From Aplysia californica (lineage: Eukaryota > Mollusca > Gastropoda > Aplysiida > Aplysiidae): 64,000 bases of DNA. Below the pieces are notes generated by a model that had not been told where the DNA came from, did no database searches, and saw nothing but the letters and a program-made list of their open reading frames with translations. Location: the NCBI RefSeq assembly GCF_000002075.1, contig NW_004797435.1, forward strand, positions 603,452 through 667,451, in the 5' to 3' direction. This document shows, piece by piece, positions 32,226 through 44,396 of this stretch; within the stretch, counting starts at the first letter, position 1, and the number at the start of each line of letters is the position of its first letter. The translations under genes and the position numbers were made by a program.

Positions 32226-33104
32226 TCCACTGCCCACAGACAAAATTGTACGCTTTTAGTTTTAGTAGTAATGGAACGTTTGTTCACGGCACAGAATTCT
32301 ACAATTTTTCTGTTATCACAGTGCAGAATTCTGTGGTTTAGGGTGAACGCAAAATTGATTGGCCTAGATCTAGGCTATAACGGTGAATGCGCAGCGGGTG
32401 AGAATAGCCAAAAGACTCGCCTGCACTATTCTCACCCGGGGTGAGAATAGAGGTGGCCGTCCGAATAATGACGGCCTTTGCAGTTAGGTTGCATCCCTGC
32501 TCTTTGTGTAGCCTATTTCAAATAGTATTTGGTCATCAAGACTTCTGGATTTCTTCTCTGGATGTTAACAAATGGATCGTGGACTTTAACAAACGGAACT
32601 ACAAGATCTCCCTCTCGTCACTGTCACTCGACTGTTCAACAAAATCGTTCTCAGTGTAAGAACACTGTTGATCGTCTATATGGACTTCTAATTCATAGAC
32701 TACAACTGAGTACTAGATTTCTAAGTCTAGGTAAGTTGACAAACAATGTTTTATCCTTGGCTTTCTCTAACACTGTGATGATACTCAATGATAGCGGTGA
32801 CCTGAGCCCGAGTCAGTTTCAGTGACAGTAACTTCAGTACCCTACCAGTATTGCCAGTAACACTGATTTCATCATGTAATCTTCTGATTTCACATGTAAA
32901 CAAGTCACAACATGGAGAAGCCTACCGTCTCAGTTCACCATCGCTTCTCAACAGACTCTGTCTTCAAAATAAAATATACCAAGGCTGATTTGCATCAAAC
33001 ATACACTGCCTGCAGTTTTTGGTAATAACTAGGCCTAGCCTACTACAACAGAGTACAACAAGGCATTGTTATTACCAGTCCTTATTTCATTGGTTAAAGA
33101 GAGT

Positions 33105-33112
33105 ACTTCCGG
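33105..33112 (+). promoter_or_regulatory. Candidate ETS site with nearby CCAAT box upstream of PIGF
   Basis: ACTTCCGG matches the ETS/GABP consensus often found at housekeeping-gene starts. An inverted CCAAT box (ATTGG) lies at 33089-33093, 11 bases upstream. The pair is about 350 bases before the PIGF start codon and no TATA box is evident. Suggestive only. Confidence 0.35.
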
Positions 33113-33460
33113 TTTGATACTCGTTGAGATAGGCTAGCCCATCTAAAATTTGGAGAGGATTTCCCCAGCAGTCAACATAGATCTAGGCTACAGTAGTAAC
33201 CGCACCGGTTCTTGGGCCCATTGTAACTATTCCAAAATAATGCAACTTGACTGATGTTCTGTTGTCGTTGATAAAGATCTTGGTATCCCTTCTGTAGATT
33301 TATTGCTATTTTTTCAGATTAGGAGACACTTGTTTGACCTTGCCGAGAAATAACTTGTAGATCTAGATCTAGATCTAGGCCTAGAATCTAGACACTAGAT
33401 CTAGATCTAGACTATTTCGAATTTCCTAGAGAGGCCTATTCATAGAGAAATTAGAGAACG

Positions 33461-33715
33461 ATGTCGATGAGCAAACGCTATGTTATTGTTTCCTCCATAT
33501 CTTGCTTCGTCTCTTCTGCCTTTGTTGCACTATTTTGCTTTCTCATAACCGTTGGCAATATTGATCTCAACATTATTGCCAACCCAACTGCTGGAATAAA
33601 AGCTGCCCTAGTTGCTGTGATGCTGCAGTGTACAGTGAGTGCAATGGGTCTCTCACTGTTGTTTCCGGACCAATTCAGTTTTCTGTCCAGCAAAGATTCC
33701 AAAGTTCACTTTCAG
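33461..33715 (+). CDS. PIGF: PIGF coding exon 1
   Basis: 85 codons with two hydrophobic helices ([20 protein letters not shown], and [19 protein letters not shown]). Ends at KVHFQ with donor gtaggg in phase 0. Confidence 0.9.
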
Positions 33716-36700
33716 GTAGGGCTTAGTGAAGTCTTAAGTTTGTTAAAATGTAGGGAGGACTTCCGCCGAGGGCCGGCACTTACCGTGACATGGTTCACTG
33801 AGCAAACTATACAAGAGTTAGGGTTATAATGGTTTAAAAAACTTAAATTAGGTGTTAATTATTGGGCGCTTTTTCGGTAGTTCCCACCCCGCAATTGTTA
33901 TTCGCTGGTTTTGGCCCCAAGAATAGGGGGGTTTCAGATATATAATATATGGTGGTACCATAATTTGATCCTTTGCAGTTATATTATAGGTTTGATATCT
34001 TAGCTCGCCACGCATCAAAATCAAAGGCATAGATATAGATGTAGGTCAAGGCTCAAATAAGGGGGGTGGGAACTACTGAAAAAGCACCAATTATTGTTGG
34101 TCGGCCGGCCCTCTGTGGAACTCCCTCCAAAATGTACAAATAACAAGTACAAACTTCCTCTCAATGCCCTTGACCTTGTTTGTTGCTTATAGATACACCT
34201 GTCATATATAAATGTTTTTGGCAATGACATCCTTGGTGTCTTTGTTTTTCTTGTCAAACAAAATTAGATATATAGATTCTAGATCTAGTAAAAATATATA
34301 TTTAGTTTCCGCCTAAAATCACGGTGCTCAGGAGGGTTCATAGTGTGAGTTATATAAAGCGTTTGTTTTTACGCAAACTCGTGCAAAGGGGTAAAAGTAT
34401 GCAACTTTTTCATTTCCTTGATATCAATTAGTTAAGAGAAGTGCTCGTCATACTTAAGTAGGGGCCTACAGCTAGCCTAGCTGTCTAGGTACAACTAAGT
34501 ACGGCTAGCGTGCCAGTCTCTAGTCTAGCCGTACTTAGATCTAGGTTTGGCCCTATTGACCGAAAACTGTTGTGTATACAGTATACAGGTCTCATTAGAT
34601 TTTGTAATTATTGTGGTTTTATATTTTATTTTATTTATAGTAGAGGTTTTACGGCGCTCGCAACCGCATTAGAGGTCATATGAGCGCCAAGGGGTGGATG
34701 TAAAAGAGAAGTCTTTACAGGGAATCGGGCTTACTCTGCTCACCTTTCTAGCTTTAACAGCACAAACTCTTTCAAGGCACGCCAGAAATAGCGGGTCACA
34801 AGAGTGTGACAAACCTACAAAAGAAGTAGAGGAAAAAATAACGATAGTAAGGATTAGGAAAGAAAAGGCAGCAGTTCCCTGTTGTAGTGTAGTTCAGGCA
34901 CAGTTATCACTGTTATGAGCATGACATTGTTGAATCAGCCCATTTACAATTTTACTGTACATAAGAATGAGAAATGCCCCCCCCCCCCCCTTTTTCCTTT
35001 TGGAATGGCCTAAAGACACTTCAGTTTCCGACAGGGGGACTCTCCTGGGGGGGGGGGGGGGGATGGGGGGGAGGTGATTCGGGTTTAAAATACATAACAT
35101 GTCAGTAACGTGCCTTTTGGTTTCGTCTGAAACACAGATACTTTAGTTAATTGAAACTAAAATTTTATTTTCAATTCAGCCGTTATTATTAAGTACGGCT
35201 AGCCTGGTCGGCTAGCCAAAGTACTTACTTTAGTCAGTATTAGAAACCTGTTGAGTACACGGGCCTCATTAGTAGTTACAGTATAATCCGCTTATATCGA
35301 CATGCTGTGGGAAGTGGATTTGATGTCAATATATAAAAATGTCGATAAATGGAAATATAAAGCCAAAGAGGAAAATACAATGGGAGGTCAACGGTAAAAG
35401 ACAACAATGCTTTTTTTAGGCTGGTTGCTTTCCTTGATTCTTGAACTTACAAAAGAGGCAGGGGGTGGGGGGAAGGTGGAGTTACGGTACCAAGTACCAA
35501 AGACAGCGCACAAACTTTGTTGTAGCATCCTTGTAAGGCCTGTTTATGGCCACTTGCTGAGGAAAATGGAAAGGAGAGGCACTGACTCACTGACCGTGGC
35601 ACTTGCCAGCGACAGACTGAGAATGGGATTGGAAAGGGGAGTGAACGATCGAGAGTGGGGGTAGGGAGGTGATGCCCAGTGCTCGAGACGCTCACGTCTG
35701 TGAGGCACTGTACTATGTTGGAGACTACACTGTGTAGGCCCTACATGACCTACTAAAGCCTGGTGTGTTGATATAGGCTACTTGGCGGATATGCAGACTT
35801 AATGAAGAACTAATGCGTTGACCGTTAGCTTGGCTTTTCCCCCCATTTATGTTCGTGGGCTTCGCCAAGTACCCAGGAAGCATGTCGATAAAGCAGAGTG
35901 GGCCAAAAAAAAAGTCGATATAAGTTAAAAGAGGAATTGTTCAGTGAAGATATTGAAGGAAAAATTTTGTTATTGAATAACATGTCGATATGTCAAAATG
36001 TCGATAAATCGGATGTCGATATAAGTGATTATACAATATTCAGGTTTTAAATATACATGCACTGTCAGTCAGGCACCTTTTGGTTTTGTCTCAAGTACAA
36101 ATTACAAATACTTTAGACATTGCAAACCAAAATATATTTATTTACAATTCAGTAGGCTTATTTTTTGCTGTTTCTCAGTCTAGCCATCAAATAAGTATGG
36201 CTAGCCCAGCCGACTAGCCGTCATTAAGTGACCTCCCTTGGGATGGGGTGCTTTTGCCGATCCGATATTGAGAGGAAAAGTGTCTAAGTGTCTGTTTTGT
36301 AAAGTCAGAATGGATTCCCCAATTGTGGTTATGATTACAAAGGCATTGAATGACTGGTGAAAAAAAAAAGAAGAAGAAGACCGTCTCACTGTACCGATGA
36401 TTACTTGAATATGTCGGAAAAGATAAGGAAACTGTTGGTGATAGGGAAGAGCACTCAGCCATGGGGCTTTCTAAGAGACCGCTCCCGATTGCCTGTTATC
36501 TATTGCAACTCGATAAACAGATGGATGAATCAGACATTTTAAGAGACTTTTTTCAAGTGATTCCTTGAACAAATACGTGTTAAGTTCTTTGAGCACAGCT
36601 GATCAACTGACTTTATATTTAATCCTAAGACTGTCTATTGTTCTTCTACTCCATTCATGTGTGTTGTGCAACATATTCATAGACCTAACTAAACATTACA

Positions 36701-39700
36701 GTCACCCAAACACCAGTGAGAAACCTTCTCTTAAAGACACATTTTGAGTGACCAATCAAAATTAAAATACATTTCAGTCATACACACATGTTATACATGA
36801 ATATAAATGTATGGTTCGCCCAGCCCAAGACCTTGTGCCCATGGACAGTTGGGAGTCAAAAATGGTGTGCATCTCTCTTTGCTTTGTTTGAGGGGCGGTC
36901 TCATCAAATACAGTAGTCTCCGCCTAAGATCCCACCGCTTAGGATCCCGGTTCGCTTAAGATCCCGCTGCTTTAAGAAAACATAATTTTTACTAAACAAA
37001 AGTCACCCCTAAGATCCCGCTCTAATTCACTCTAAAGGTCTACATTTGGCTAAGATCCCGCATTTCAGATCATAATTTGCGGAACAAAAACCCGGGCGGG
37101 CATAGCCTATCAACCAAGAGTGAAAAGTTGAGATCAATGAACTGTTCGTCGCGTCAAAGATTAGTCACTATCGTGAAAGTGAATGGGATCACATACATGT
37201 TTTAAAACTCGATGTAGCGATACAATGTTTGCCCCAGACGGGATTACACCGGGGTGTGAACTGACCGACACGTTTGTTATCCCCAAACATTGCCACTCAC
37301 ACCTGAGCTCTCCACCTAAATTTACATCACTCGCTGGGTGGGTAGGGCCGACCCGTTTGCTCCAGGCGAGATCAAATCGAGCCGTGAACTCTTCCCTGAC
37401 CATTGCAGCAGTTGTCTCTCCTCCTGAAATTGCGAGACAGGCTGAATTTTAATTGGTGTGTTCACAACGTAATGGTGTGTAACGACAACGGCGGGGAGGG
37501 GGATGGGGGAGCTCGGTCAGAGATGGAAAGCTATAAATTTTCGACAGGTAAAGGGGAGGTGCAACTGAATAAGCGTAGATCTTGAGACCCATGATAGGAT
37601 AATAAGTGAAAATGGCACGCCTCATGCAACTATGCACTGTGATAGGTCATCAAAGTTAACCACTCTTTGCTCGCCATATGTCATAAGCCCACCCAGGGGT
37701 CACATCAGTTCATTTAAGAGTGGAGGGAGACCATTTTACCAATTGTGAGCCTTAACATGGGTCACCATAGATTCTTCCCTGGGTTTGTCGGTTAAAATCC
37801 TGATTCACCTAAGATCCCGCATTTCCTTGCTCCTGAGCACCGGGATCTTAGGCCAAAACTACTGTATGTGGTTGTCTAGACTTGTCATGCAAGCTGTGGA
37901 GGTTGGAGCAAAAGTTTCCCGTTGTCAAGCTTACCTGTCAAGTGTGGTTTTTTTTTTGTCCTAGCGTGCATTTGAGCAGAGCATCATGCCTTTGTTTGGC
38001 TTGCGTTGAGGCAGAGACTATTGTAGTAAGGTCCACCACCCATCATGCCCCTTGATTCATGCTCAGTTGGTAATAAATTATGAATTTTTAAATTTGTTTT
38101 TTCTAGATGCAAAAATATGTCCAGAACGCATTCAACTACATCTTCAATTCACAAAAATGTGAAAAAAACTGATTCAAAATAGATTACAACGTATAATGGA
38201 ATGATTTCAAGAAAGTCAGAGTCAGAATTGCTGATTCATAAGAAATATGGCTTTAGTCAACTTCTTTCACCAATTGGATTTGAAGAATAATATCAGTCTG
38301 AAAAAAATAAAGGATGGGAACTATTTTAATATAAGAGCAACTTTACAAAGAGTAACAACAAACATGGGGTACACAATCATTTTACAAGACGATTACAACC
38401 TTGCAGTCCATAACTTTTTCACAACTACTGATGGGAGCTATTATATCATGTAAGCTTACATTTCAATTGATTCTATTTCAGGTTCTGAATGCCTTAAAAT
38501 CTGGTCTGATTTTGGCACTTTCCTGCACTTTATTCTATGGTCTTGCTGTTTGCTATGGAGCCCCAGTCTACGCGTAAGTGAGACAATTTTCAGATGTCCA
38601 TCCCATGCAAAAGTATTGTGTCTCATATTTTCTTAGGTTCTAGTAAGGGGGCTCTCGTGGCCTAGAGGTTAAGGTGTTCGCCTCTCATTCAAAGGTCTTG
38701 GGTTTGAATCCGAGTAGCGACGGAAAAATTTTCTTCTCTAAAATTGTCTCCTTTCCTGCTCTCTAGCAACGGTGTGTCGTCTGCTTTCGTCTTCACTTTC
38801 TGCCCCCACCCCCTTACCTCCTTTACCCCCTCCTCTGGGATCCTGACTCTTTCTGCAGCTTTTCTACTGCTACTCCTTGGCTTCTTCTTACTGCTGTCTT
38901 TCAGCCCCACCCATGATCTTTTAGTAGGAAAGATCTACACTTAGCCTTCTCGGAAAATGGCGAAAAATCTCGGAGGTCCCATGTGCAAGTTGCGCAAGTT
39001 AAAGATCCCTTGGTGTTCTAAAATCGATGTAGGCTTCAGCCGCCACCTGGGCAAAATTCAAAATTTCCTACCAACTGAAAATGTTTTATATGCCTTGTTC
39101 GCTCATATGACCTTATGCAGTTGCGAGTGCAGTAAAACACTTACCCCAAAAAAGGTTCTTGTAATAATGGCTTGCTTTTATTCTACAGTTATTGATTCCT
39201 GCTCATTATGATATTTTGTTTCTTTCGTTGTAATATAGCAGCCCTTTGCTGTCTAAGAAGAACAGAGATTCTGTCAGGTTCCTGGTGTGTAAAATGAGAA
39301 TTTAAATTAATATATATATATATATTCTTTAATTCATGGAAATGCCTGGCTGGAGTTGAAAATGCTCTCCTCGGTAACGTGATGCAAACTATGATGTGAG
39401 AAAAACTCTGACAGTAAAGTCAAAAGAAAAGTCACCCTTTCAGCAGTAACAGAATTGATTTATAAGTTAAAGGCAACTTTAGTCACAGATTCCTCACTTT
39501 GTACAGTAAAACTTGGATACAATGAAGTTACAGGGTCCGACAATTTTGGTTAAACTCGAATGTTGATTGAAGGCAACATTAGCTTTTTTGATTAATAATT
39601 ATTGCTGGATCGGAAAAGTAAAAGTAAAGATTGATAATTATTGCAGGTACCAGTATGAGCTTTGTAAGAAAGGCCAATGCACTCAAATGTACACCTGTGT

Positions 39701-40816
39701 CAGTTATGTGACATATTGTTTGCTAAACAGGTTGCAGTATAAGGCCAAGCTCACAGCAATGCTTAGGCCCCCCAGACCAGCATGCAACTCATTATACACA
39801 GAGATCTGTGTCTGTCACTGCTCAGTAGCTGGGTGGGATCTGATTTGAGATGCAAAGAACAGTTTTTTAGGTGTGGACTTTTTCAGAGCAATTGTTTCAA
39901 GTTGCATCAATTGAAATAAATCAGCAGTTAGTTGGGTGGAACTTTGATGTTGTTGATTTGTATTTGGCCAATAAATTTTAATTTACCTTTAAAAACAAAT
40001 TGATGTCATAAAATGATTGTGTCCATAAAATGTCTTTTTTTTTCTTTATTAAACAGGAAAACTGCAGAAACGTTTCACTTCGCTGCTCTGCTGACATGCT
40101 TAGTATGCTTCCCTTGTTGTCTACTGGTAGGATCAAGCAAGGAGGCCCTGGGCAGAATTTTTTTTTTGGATAGGTAATGGATAGTAGTCAGATAGTTGAG
40201 TCCGTTTAAGACAAAATCTGCTGAACTGTTGGATTTCCTTTGGTTTAAATAAGGATGCTCAGATTGCGATGCTCAGATAGCGATGTTTTTTTACAGCATA
40301 GAGTTAGGAATGCCATGCTTGCAGCAAATTTCAAATTTGAAAGCATTCTTGTTATCTACCTCTTTTAGTAACTAACTGCAATTTGATCTGCAGGCTTAAC
40401 ACATTGTGCTTTCCCTTTGACATTGTCAGCTTTTATAACTTGTTAAACAATCACGCAAAACAGATGAAAAAGTAGATCAGCACACTTGTTACACACTGTT
40501 CTGTACACTGTACTAGTCTAGAGAAGTGAGAATGGCCAATGCCAATGATGTCATGAAACACACCACATGATGTCACATGGTCATTTGTAGGATCATGTAT
40601 GTGTACTAATTTCTCAGAAAAATAGGCGGTAACCTGCCAAAGGTTATGCAACAGTTGTACATTCGCTACTCTTGCTTCCTTGTCCCTTCACTTCTTTGCA
40701 CTAACCTGAAAGTGATCTTTTATGTAGCAGCAACAGTGTTTTGGTCATGCTGCCTCTATAATCTATTGCCTTAAAGTATGGTTTAAGTTTTATCTTCTTT
40801 TTATCGAAGCTGTGTC

Positions 40817-40864
<48 letters not shown>

Positions 40865-42619
40865 CTGCTGATTGATACATCCACTAGTTGAAAGGCTACA
40901 CTTTGGAGATTTTCTTATTTTCATCCCACTCTGTCATTTGCTTTTATTCTTTTACTTCATAGATTACCACTCTTTTTCACTGTAGCAAATATATGAGTAC
41001 TGTATAAATAAATAATGTATAAATGTTATGGACCTGGGCTGATGGTTGATACTCTGTTCCTTCTACTTCTTGACAGTGTAACGCCATGTAGGCCAGCTAT
41101 CTCTATCTGTTCTTTGGGGTATTCTGCCATTACTGCGGTGACATAAGAAAGTAACATTGTGATGGAAACAATCATTATGTAATCATGTCGTCTGATTTCT
41201 ACATCATTAAGTACAATGCAAAAACTCTCCCTTTTTGTCCGCAGTTCTGACGTCGGTTTGGAGACAGTGGTCCTTGTTACCAGTGTCTGCTCTCTGCTGG
41301 GTGCCTGGCTTGGAGCTATACCTATACCTTTAGACTGGGACAGGCCGTGGCAGGTATCTCACCACACAATGCTTTTCTGTCGTTAGTCTAGTTTTTTTTT
41401 TTATGAGTTTGTTTTTACTCACTCATGTTTTTCACAAGATTTCCTTGTAAATGTTTTTCAAGTTTTGAAATTACACTGGAGTCTGCTTAAACCTAACACT
41501 TTAAATCTGAGAACAGCAGTAAACCGAAAGAAAATAAAATCCCTTACTTTTTTCTGCTGTTTGAGTAACCTCTCTAAACCAACAACCCTGCTAAACTGAA
41601 GAAAATCTGGCGGTCCTTAGATTGTGGTTTTTGTACGTGATTCCCTACTCAGAAATTCTCGGCTCAATGGCAGTCAGAATTTTGTTTGTTTGAGTTTTAT
41701 ACTCACTGCAACTGAATGTCTCTTATTTTAGTGGTAGAACAAAGGCGTTGACAGTTATCTGGTGATATGGGAGAGAGCATTATTTTAATTCATTCAGTGC
41801 TTCTGGTGAGGATTCTCACTGGGCTGGTTTATGCCTGTGTGTGATAGACTAGTAATCTCTCAAAACCCATCGTCTTTTATGAAGCCTAAAGTTCCTTAAA
41901 TGGATAGCTCTACCTTTATCTAGTCACATGATGAAAAAGAAAGCAGTGTAGATCTGTCCCCGCGGTTTTATGCAAAAAAAATTATGAAATTATGCAAACT
42001 GAGCCCAAAAATGTGAAATTATGCGATTCTGTTAATTTTAACAAAGAATGATAAAGGAAAATAAACAGAAATTATGCAAAAAAATGATCAAATTTTGCTG
42101 AATTATGCGGGGTGCATAAAACCACGGGGACAGCTAGATTTTCTTTGACAGCGTCATTTTAATAGAAAAAGCTGGTGATGTGGGTTTTTTTAAAGTGTTT
42201 TTCCTATCTATGCTAGTGTTGTTGAAGTTGGCTTTTAGAAGAGGAAAGCGAATGATTGCAGTCTCAAAATGTTCTCTCACTCTGGAACCTTTACAACTGT
42301 TTTATTGGAATCTGATCAAGAGTTTTTGTTCATGAATTTCTAGTGTTGACAGTTATTTGATTTTGATGGCAATAGTGACCGACTTCCCTCAATCTTGCGA
42401 AATTTCTTGTTGTATTTGTACATTGGTTGTTTTTTTTTGGTTTTTTTACAAATTATTGTTAGTTAAAACTAAAACATACTTGTCCTCTATTTTCATCATC
42501 AGGAATGGCCAGTCAGCTGTTCTTTGGGTGCCCTGGGAGGTTATACCATCGGGCTATTTCTTGTAGCTATTTATCTGCCTAGGAGATACAAGTTTATACT
42601 CAAGTCCAAGTTTACCTAG
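33461..42619 (+). CDS. PIGF: PIGF, GPI-anchor ethanolamine-phosphate transferase subunit (5 exons)
   Basis: PIG-F is a multi-pass ER membrane protein. It stabilises PIGO and PIGG, which add ethanolamine phosphate to the GPI core before transfer to protein. Coding exons: 33461-33715, 38482-38573, 40057-40173, 41245-41353, 42503-42619; all are GT-AG and in phase, giving 229 residues (human about 219). Nearly the whole protein is hydrophobic, with several predicted membrane helices. The signature [18 protein letters not shown] (exon 4) followed by [18 protein letters not shown] (exon 5) is the family's most conserved block. The start is the first ATG of a short MSMSKRY leader. The gene is divergent from SEL1L and convergent with seipin. 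Its first intron is 4.8 kb and full of transposons. Confidence 0.96.
34648..35075 (-). repeat. 430-bp repeat with shared SINE tail, copy 2
   Basis: Matches 22861-23270 along its length (gccaaggggtggatgt, ggcttactctgctcac, ggaatggcctaaagac). Contains a C run (34977-34990) and a G run (35047-35062). Confidence 0.75.
35279..36036. mobile_element. Pogo-like MITE, family C
   Basis: Left CAGTATAATCCGCTTATATC and right GATATAAGTGATTATACAAT form inverted ends, with TA at 35277-35278 and 36037-36038. The words 'atgtcgata' recur inside both ends. Confidence 0.75.
36911..37864. mobile_element. Pogo/Tigger-like element, family B, copy 1
   Basis: CAGTAGTCTCCGCCTAAGAT at the left and, inverted, CAGTAGTTTTGGCCTAAGAT at the right, with TA duplications (36909-36910, 37865-37866). 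954 bp. 'aagatcccgc' recurs inside both ends. It is inserted cleanly into the family A element (tcatcaaata|tgtgg). Confidence 0.88.
38482..38573 (+). CDS. PIGF: PIGF coding exon 2
   Basis: 92 bases after acceptor tatttcag, encoding [20 protein letters not shown] and [10 protein letters not shown], a membrane helix. Donor gtaagt, phase 2. Confidence 0.92.
38648..39140 (+). repeat. tRNA-derived SINE
   Basis: A box TGGCCTAGAGG (38658-38668) and B box GGTTTGAATCC (38701-38711) at normal tRNA spacing, then a pyrimidine-rich body, ending in 'gctcatatgaccttatgcag' and 'ttgcgag'. This tail is shared, inverted, by the repeats at 7020, 22861, 34648, 44862 and 51155. Confidence 0.85.
39503..39580. mobile_element. 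Pogo-like end fragment
   Basis: TACAGTAAAACTTGGATACA then 'gaagttacagggtccgacaa'. It looks like one end of a Tigger-type element; the other end was not found. Confidence 0.4.
40057..40173 (+). CDS. PIGF: PIGF coding exon 3
   Basis: 117 bases encoding [20 protein letters not shown] and [17 protein letters not shown], a membrane helix and loop. Includes a run of ten T in the coding sequence just before the donor gtaatgg. Confidence 0.92.
   Translation, partial: ENCRNVSLRCSADMLSMLPLLSTGRIKQGGPGQNFFFG
40820..40862. repeat. (TA)n microsatellite
   Basis: About 21 TA units in a PIGF intron. Confidence 0.95.
41245..41353 (+). CDS. PIGF: PIGF coding exon 4 (family signature)
   Basis: 109 bases encoding [19 protein letters not shown] and [10 protein letters not shown]. 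This block defines the PIG-F family. Donor gtatct. Confidence 0.96.
41475..41640. mobile_element. Worn pogo-like fragment
   Basis: 'actggagtctgcttaaacct' and later 'aaccctgctaaactgaagaa' resemble Tigger-type end text. Weak. Confidence 0.25.
42503..42619 (+). CDS. PIGF: PIGF last coding exon
   Basis: 117 bases encoding [20 protein letters not shown] and [18 protein letters not shown], ending in TAG. The basic, lysine-rich C-terminus is typical of ER membrane residents. Confidence 0.96.
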   Translation, partial: EWPVSCSLGALGGYTIGLFLVAIYLPRRYKFILKSKFT

Positions 42620-42665
42620 CATGTTTTACAGATCCTGCATTATGTATTATGTTTATGTTGTTGTA

Positions 42666-42671
42666 AATAAA
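42666..42671 (+). terminator. PIGF polyadenylation signal
   Basis: AATAAA 47 bases after the PIGF stop, followed by a T-rich stretch, implying a very short 3' UTR. Confidence 0.7.
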
Positions 42672-42794
42672 AAAGATTATTATATTTTTTAAAGCTCTGT
42701 TTGTTTGGTTCCTGGACTTTGTGTGTTTGTACGTTTGAGTAAACAGAAGTACATTAGCACAATATCAATTATAATGGTCATTAAATGCTGTGAA

Positions 42795-42890
42795 AAAGTA
42801 AGACAGACAGACAGAAACAACAGAGGGAAAGAAATGAAAAGAAGTAGGACCTACCAGTGTCACCCTCCAACCACCTGCATTTTGTTCCTT
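42795..42890. repeat. Short dispersed repeat, shared with 18070-18165
   Basis: 'agacagaaacaacag.g..gaaag' and 'caccctccaaccacct' match the other copy. Confidence 0.55.
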
Positions 42891-44396
42891 ATACAGTTAT
42901 CGGTTTACCCTATTGTATGTTGTGATGATTTGAACCTTTAGAGAAATGACAGAGGAGACTTTTAGAATGGGATCTGTTTTGTAATAAATGGCAGGATGGG
43001 CAGTCTGAGTCAGGGGCTGAGTTGGAATAGTCATTTTTGGATCAAAGTATGCTTTAAAAAAAAAAAATTCTATTTTTGTGGATTCAGCCTTCTCTGTAAA
43101 CAAACATTTTCACCACATCTTCCAGATCCAGAACTAACTCGGCCTACCTTGACCTTGGTGGTCATGACAAAATCACTATGCAACATGATTTGTTCATTCA
43201 ATGAATGGACAAACAATAGGTGAATAGATTATGACGGCTTGGTCTCAGAATCAGTATGTAATTTATGGCAATGTGTTGAGCGATGAGAGATTTGCATGGC
43301 CATCTTTGACAGGCTTGCTATTGCTTTTTCTGGCCGATGGTTGATAAAATATAGTGGCCTCGGCCGAGTATTAAGACAGGATGTTTTATTGCGGGGGGTG
43401 GGGAGTGAAAGTGTCCATTTGTACAGGTGGCCGTCTTGGCAGGCTCGTCTGTACTTAAATACCTGTAGGCTTACTATCGTACAACTCAACTGAGATTAAT
43501 AAAGGGGGTATGATGTGACAAACCTTAAATCGACTATGATCTGATTAATGGCATTGTGATGTAACGTAAAAATGGAATATGCACTTTATTGATCCTCCAT
43601 GGGAGAGAATTGATCATGAAATTTCACTGTGTCCAGTCTTTGCAATCTTCACTTTTAAAATAAAGTGATGATAAAAATATATGCTACACACATTGAAAGA
43701 GACCTTCCATAACTCCAAATGAGTATAAATCCATAAAATATCAAGGACCCTACCATGACACGCACCATTCTCTTGAATCTTGAGAAGCTCTAAATGGAAT
43801 AGATTGGGAGGGAATGAAAGTTCCAGAACAAAAAAATGCATTGAACCTTGAAAAGACAGGAATCCACTACACAGGTAGACAGGTCTGGTGATGTTTCTGG
43901 GATAGTTGCTCCCAAGTCTCAAGAAGTGCAATTTATTTTATTCAATTCAAATTCAAGTCAGTGGTTTTTTTAATATAATTTTATTTTAATTAAAATATTA
44001 AATAAAATAACAGTCATAGTAACACATTTTAAATCATTGTGTCACATGTAATAAGAATTGCATGCTCTCAAGTATACTTGATCAACTCCGAGTAAAAAGA
44101 ATTAACAGCATAATAACACCTGGAAAAATGATTTACTTAATTAAGCTCCGGGCCATATCTCTCGAGATACTAAAACTCACAGGAAACAGCTTGGAGGCTT
44201 TCAACACTGTAATAGTAATACAAAGTCAACTATAGAGAGTTTGATGTTGTCGGGGGAGTGAAAAAAGATAAACTCATCCGAAGTTCAACTTTACCGTTGA
44301 GACCCATAAAGAAGAAAAGGTGCTGGGACCTGAGAAAAAGATCATCTTAATTTAAGATTTACTCAAACGAGTTCAACACAAGTGGAGTCAACTGTA

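Larger units (their letters stand above)
29575..32455. mobile_element. Composite element with terminal hairpins (GGCTATTCTCACCC)
   Basis: Identical 25-base near-palindromes (core CTATTCTCACCCGGGGTGAG) lie at 29581-29605 and 32426-32450. A second inner copy of ggctattctcacccg lies inward at each end (about 29649 and, inverted, 32393-32409). The interior contains an hAT insertion and a TTAA-flanked insertion. Without them the core is about 750 bp. The end text AAGTGGCTATTCT links it to the fold-back at 27.8 kb. Confidence 0.65.
34302..38023. mobile_element. Old pogo/Tigger-like family A copy bearing nested insertions
   Basis: Left part (34302-34440) matches 2691-2830 and right parts (36660-36910 and 37867-38023) match 2935-3190 and 3200-3411, in order. 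Between them lie a SINE-tail repeat (34648-35075), a MITE (35279-36036), and a family B element (36911-37864). All are within PIGF intron 1. Confidence 0.75.

Noticed and set aside
37161-37452. Overlapping 80-89 codon ORFs on both strands as a host gene
   Set aside because: Entirely within a TA-flanked transposon copy; kept only as a note on the family B interior.
36912-37866. Repeated 'gatcccgc' words as a CRISPR-like or satellite array
   Set aside because: The words cluster at the element's ends in inverted order, as transposon subterminal repeats do; spacing is irregular.
38648-38722. A working tRNA gene
   Set aside because: A and B boxes are present but the acceptor stem does not close and the sequence continues into a SINE body and tail.
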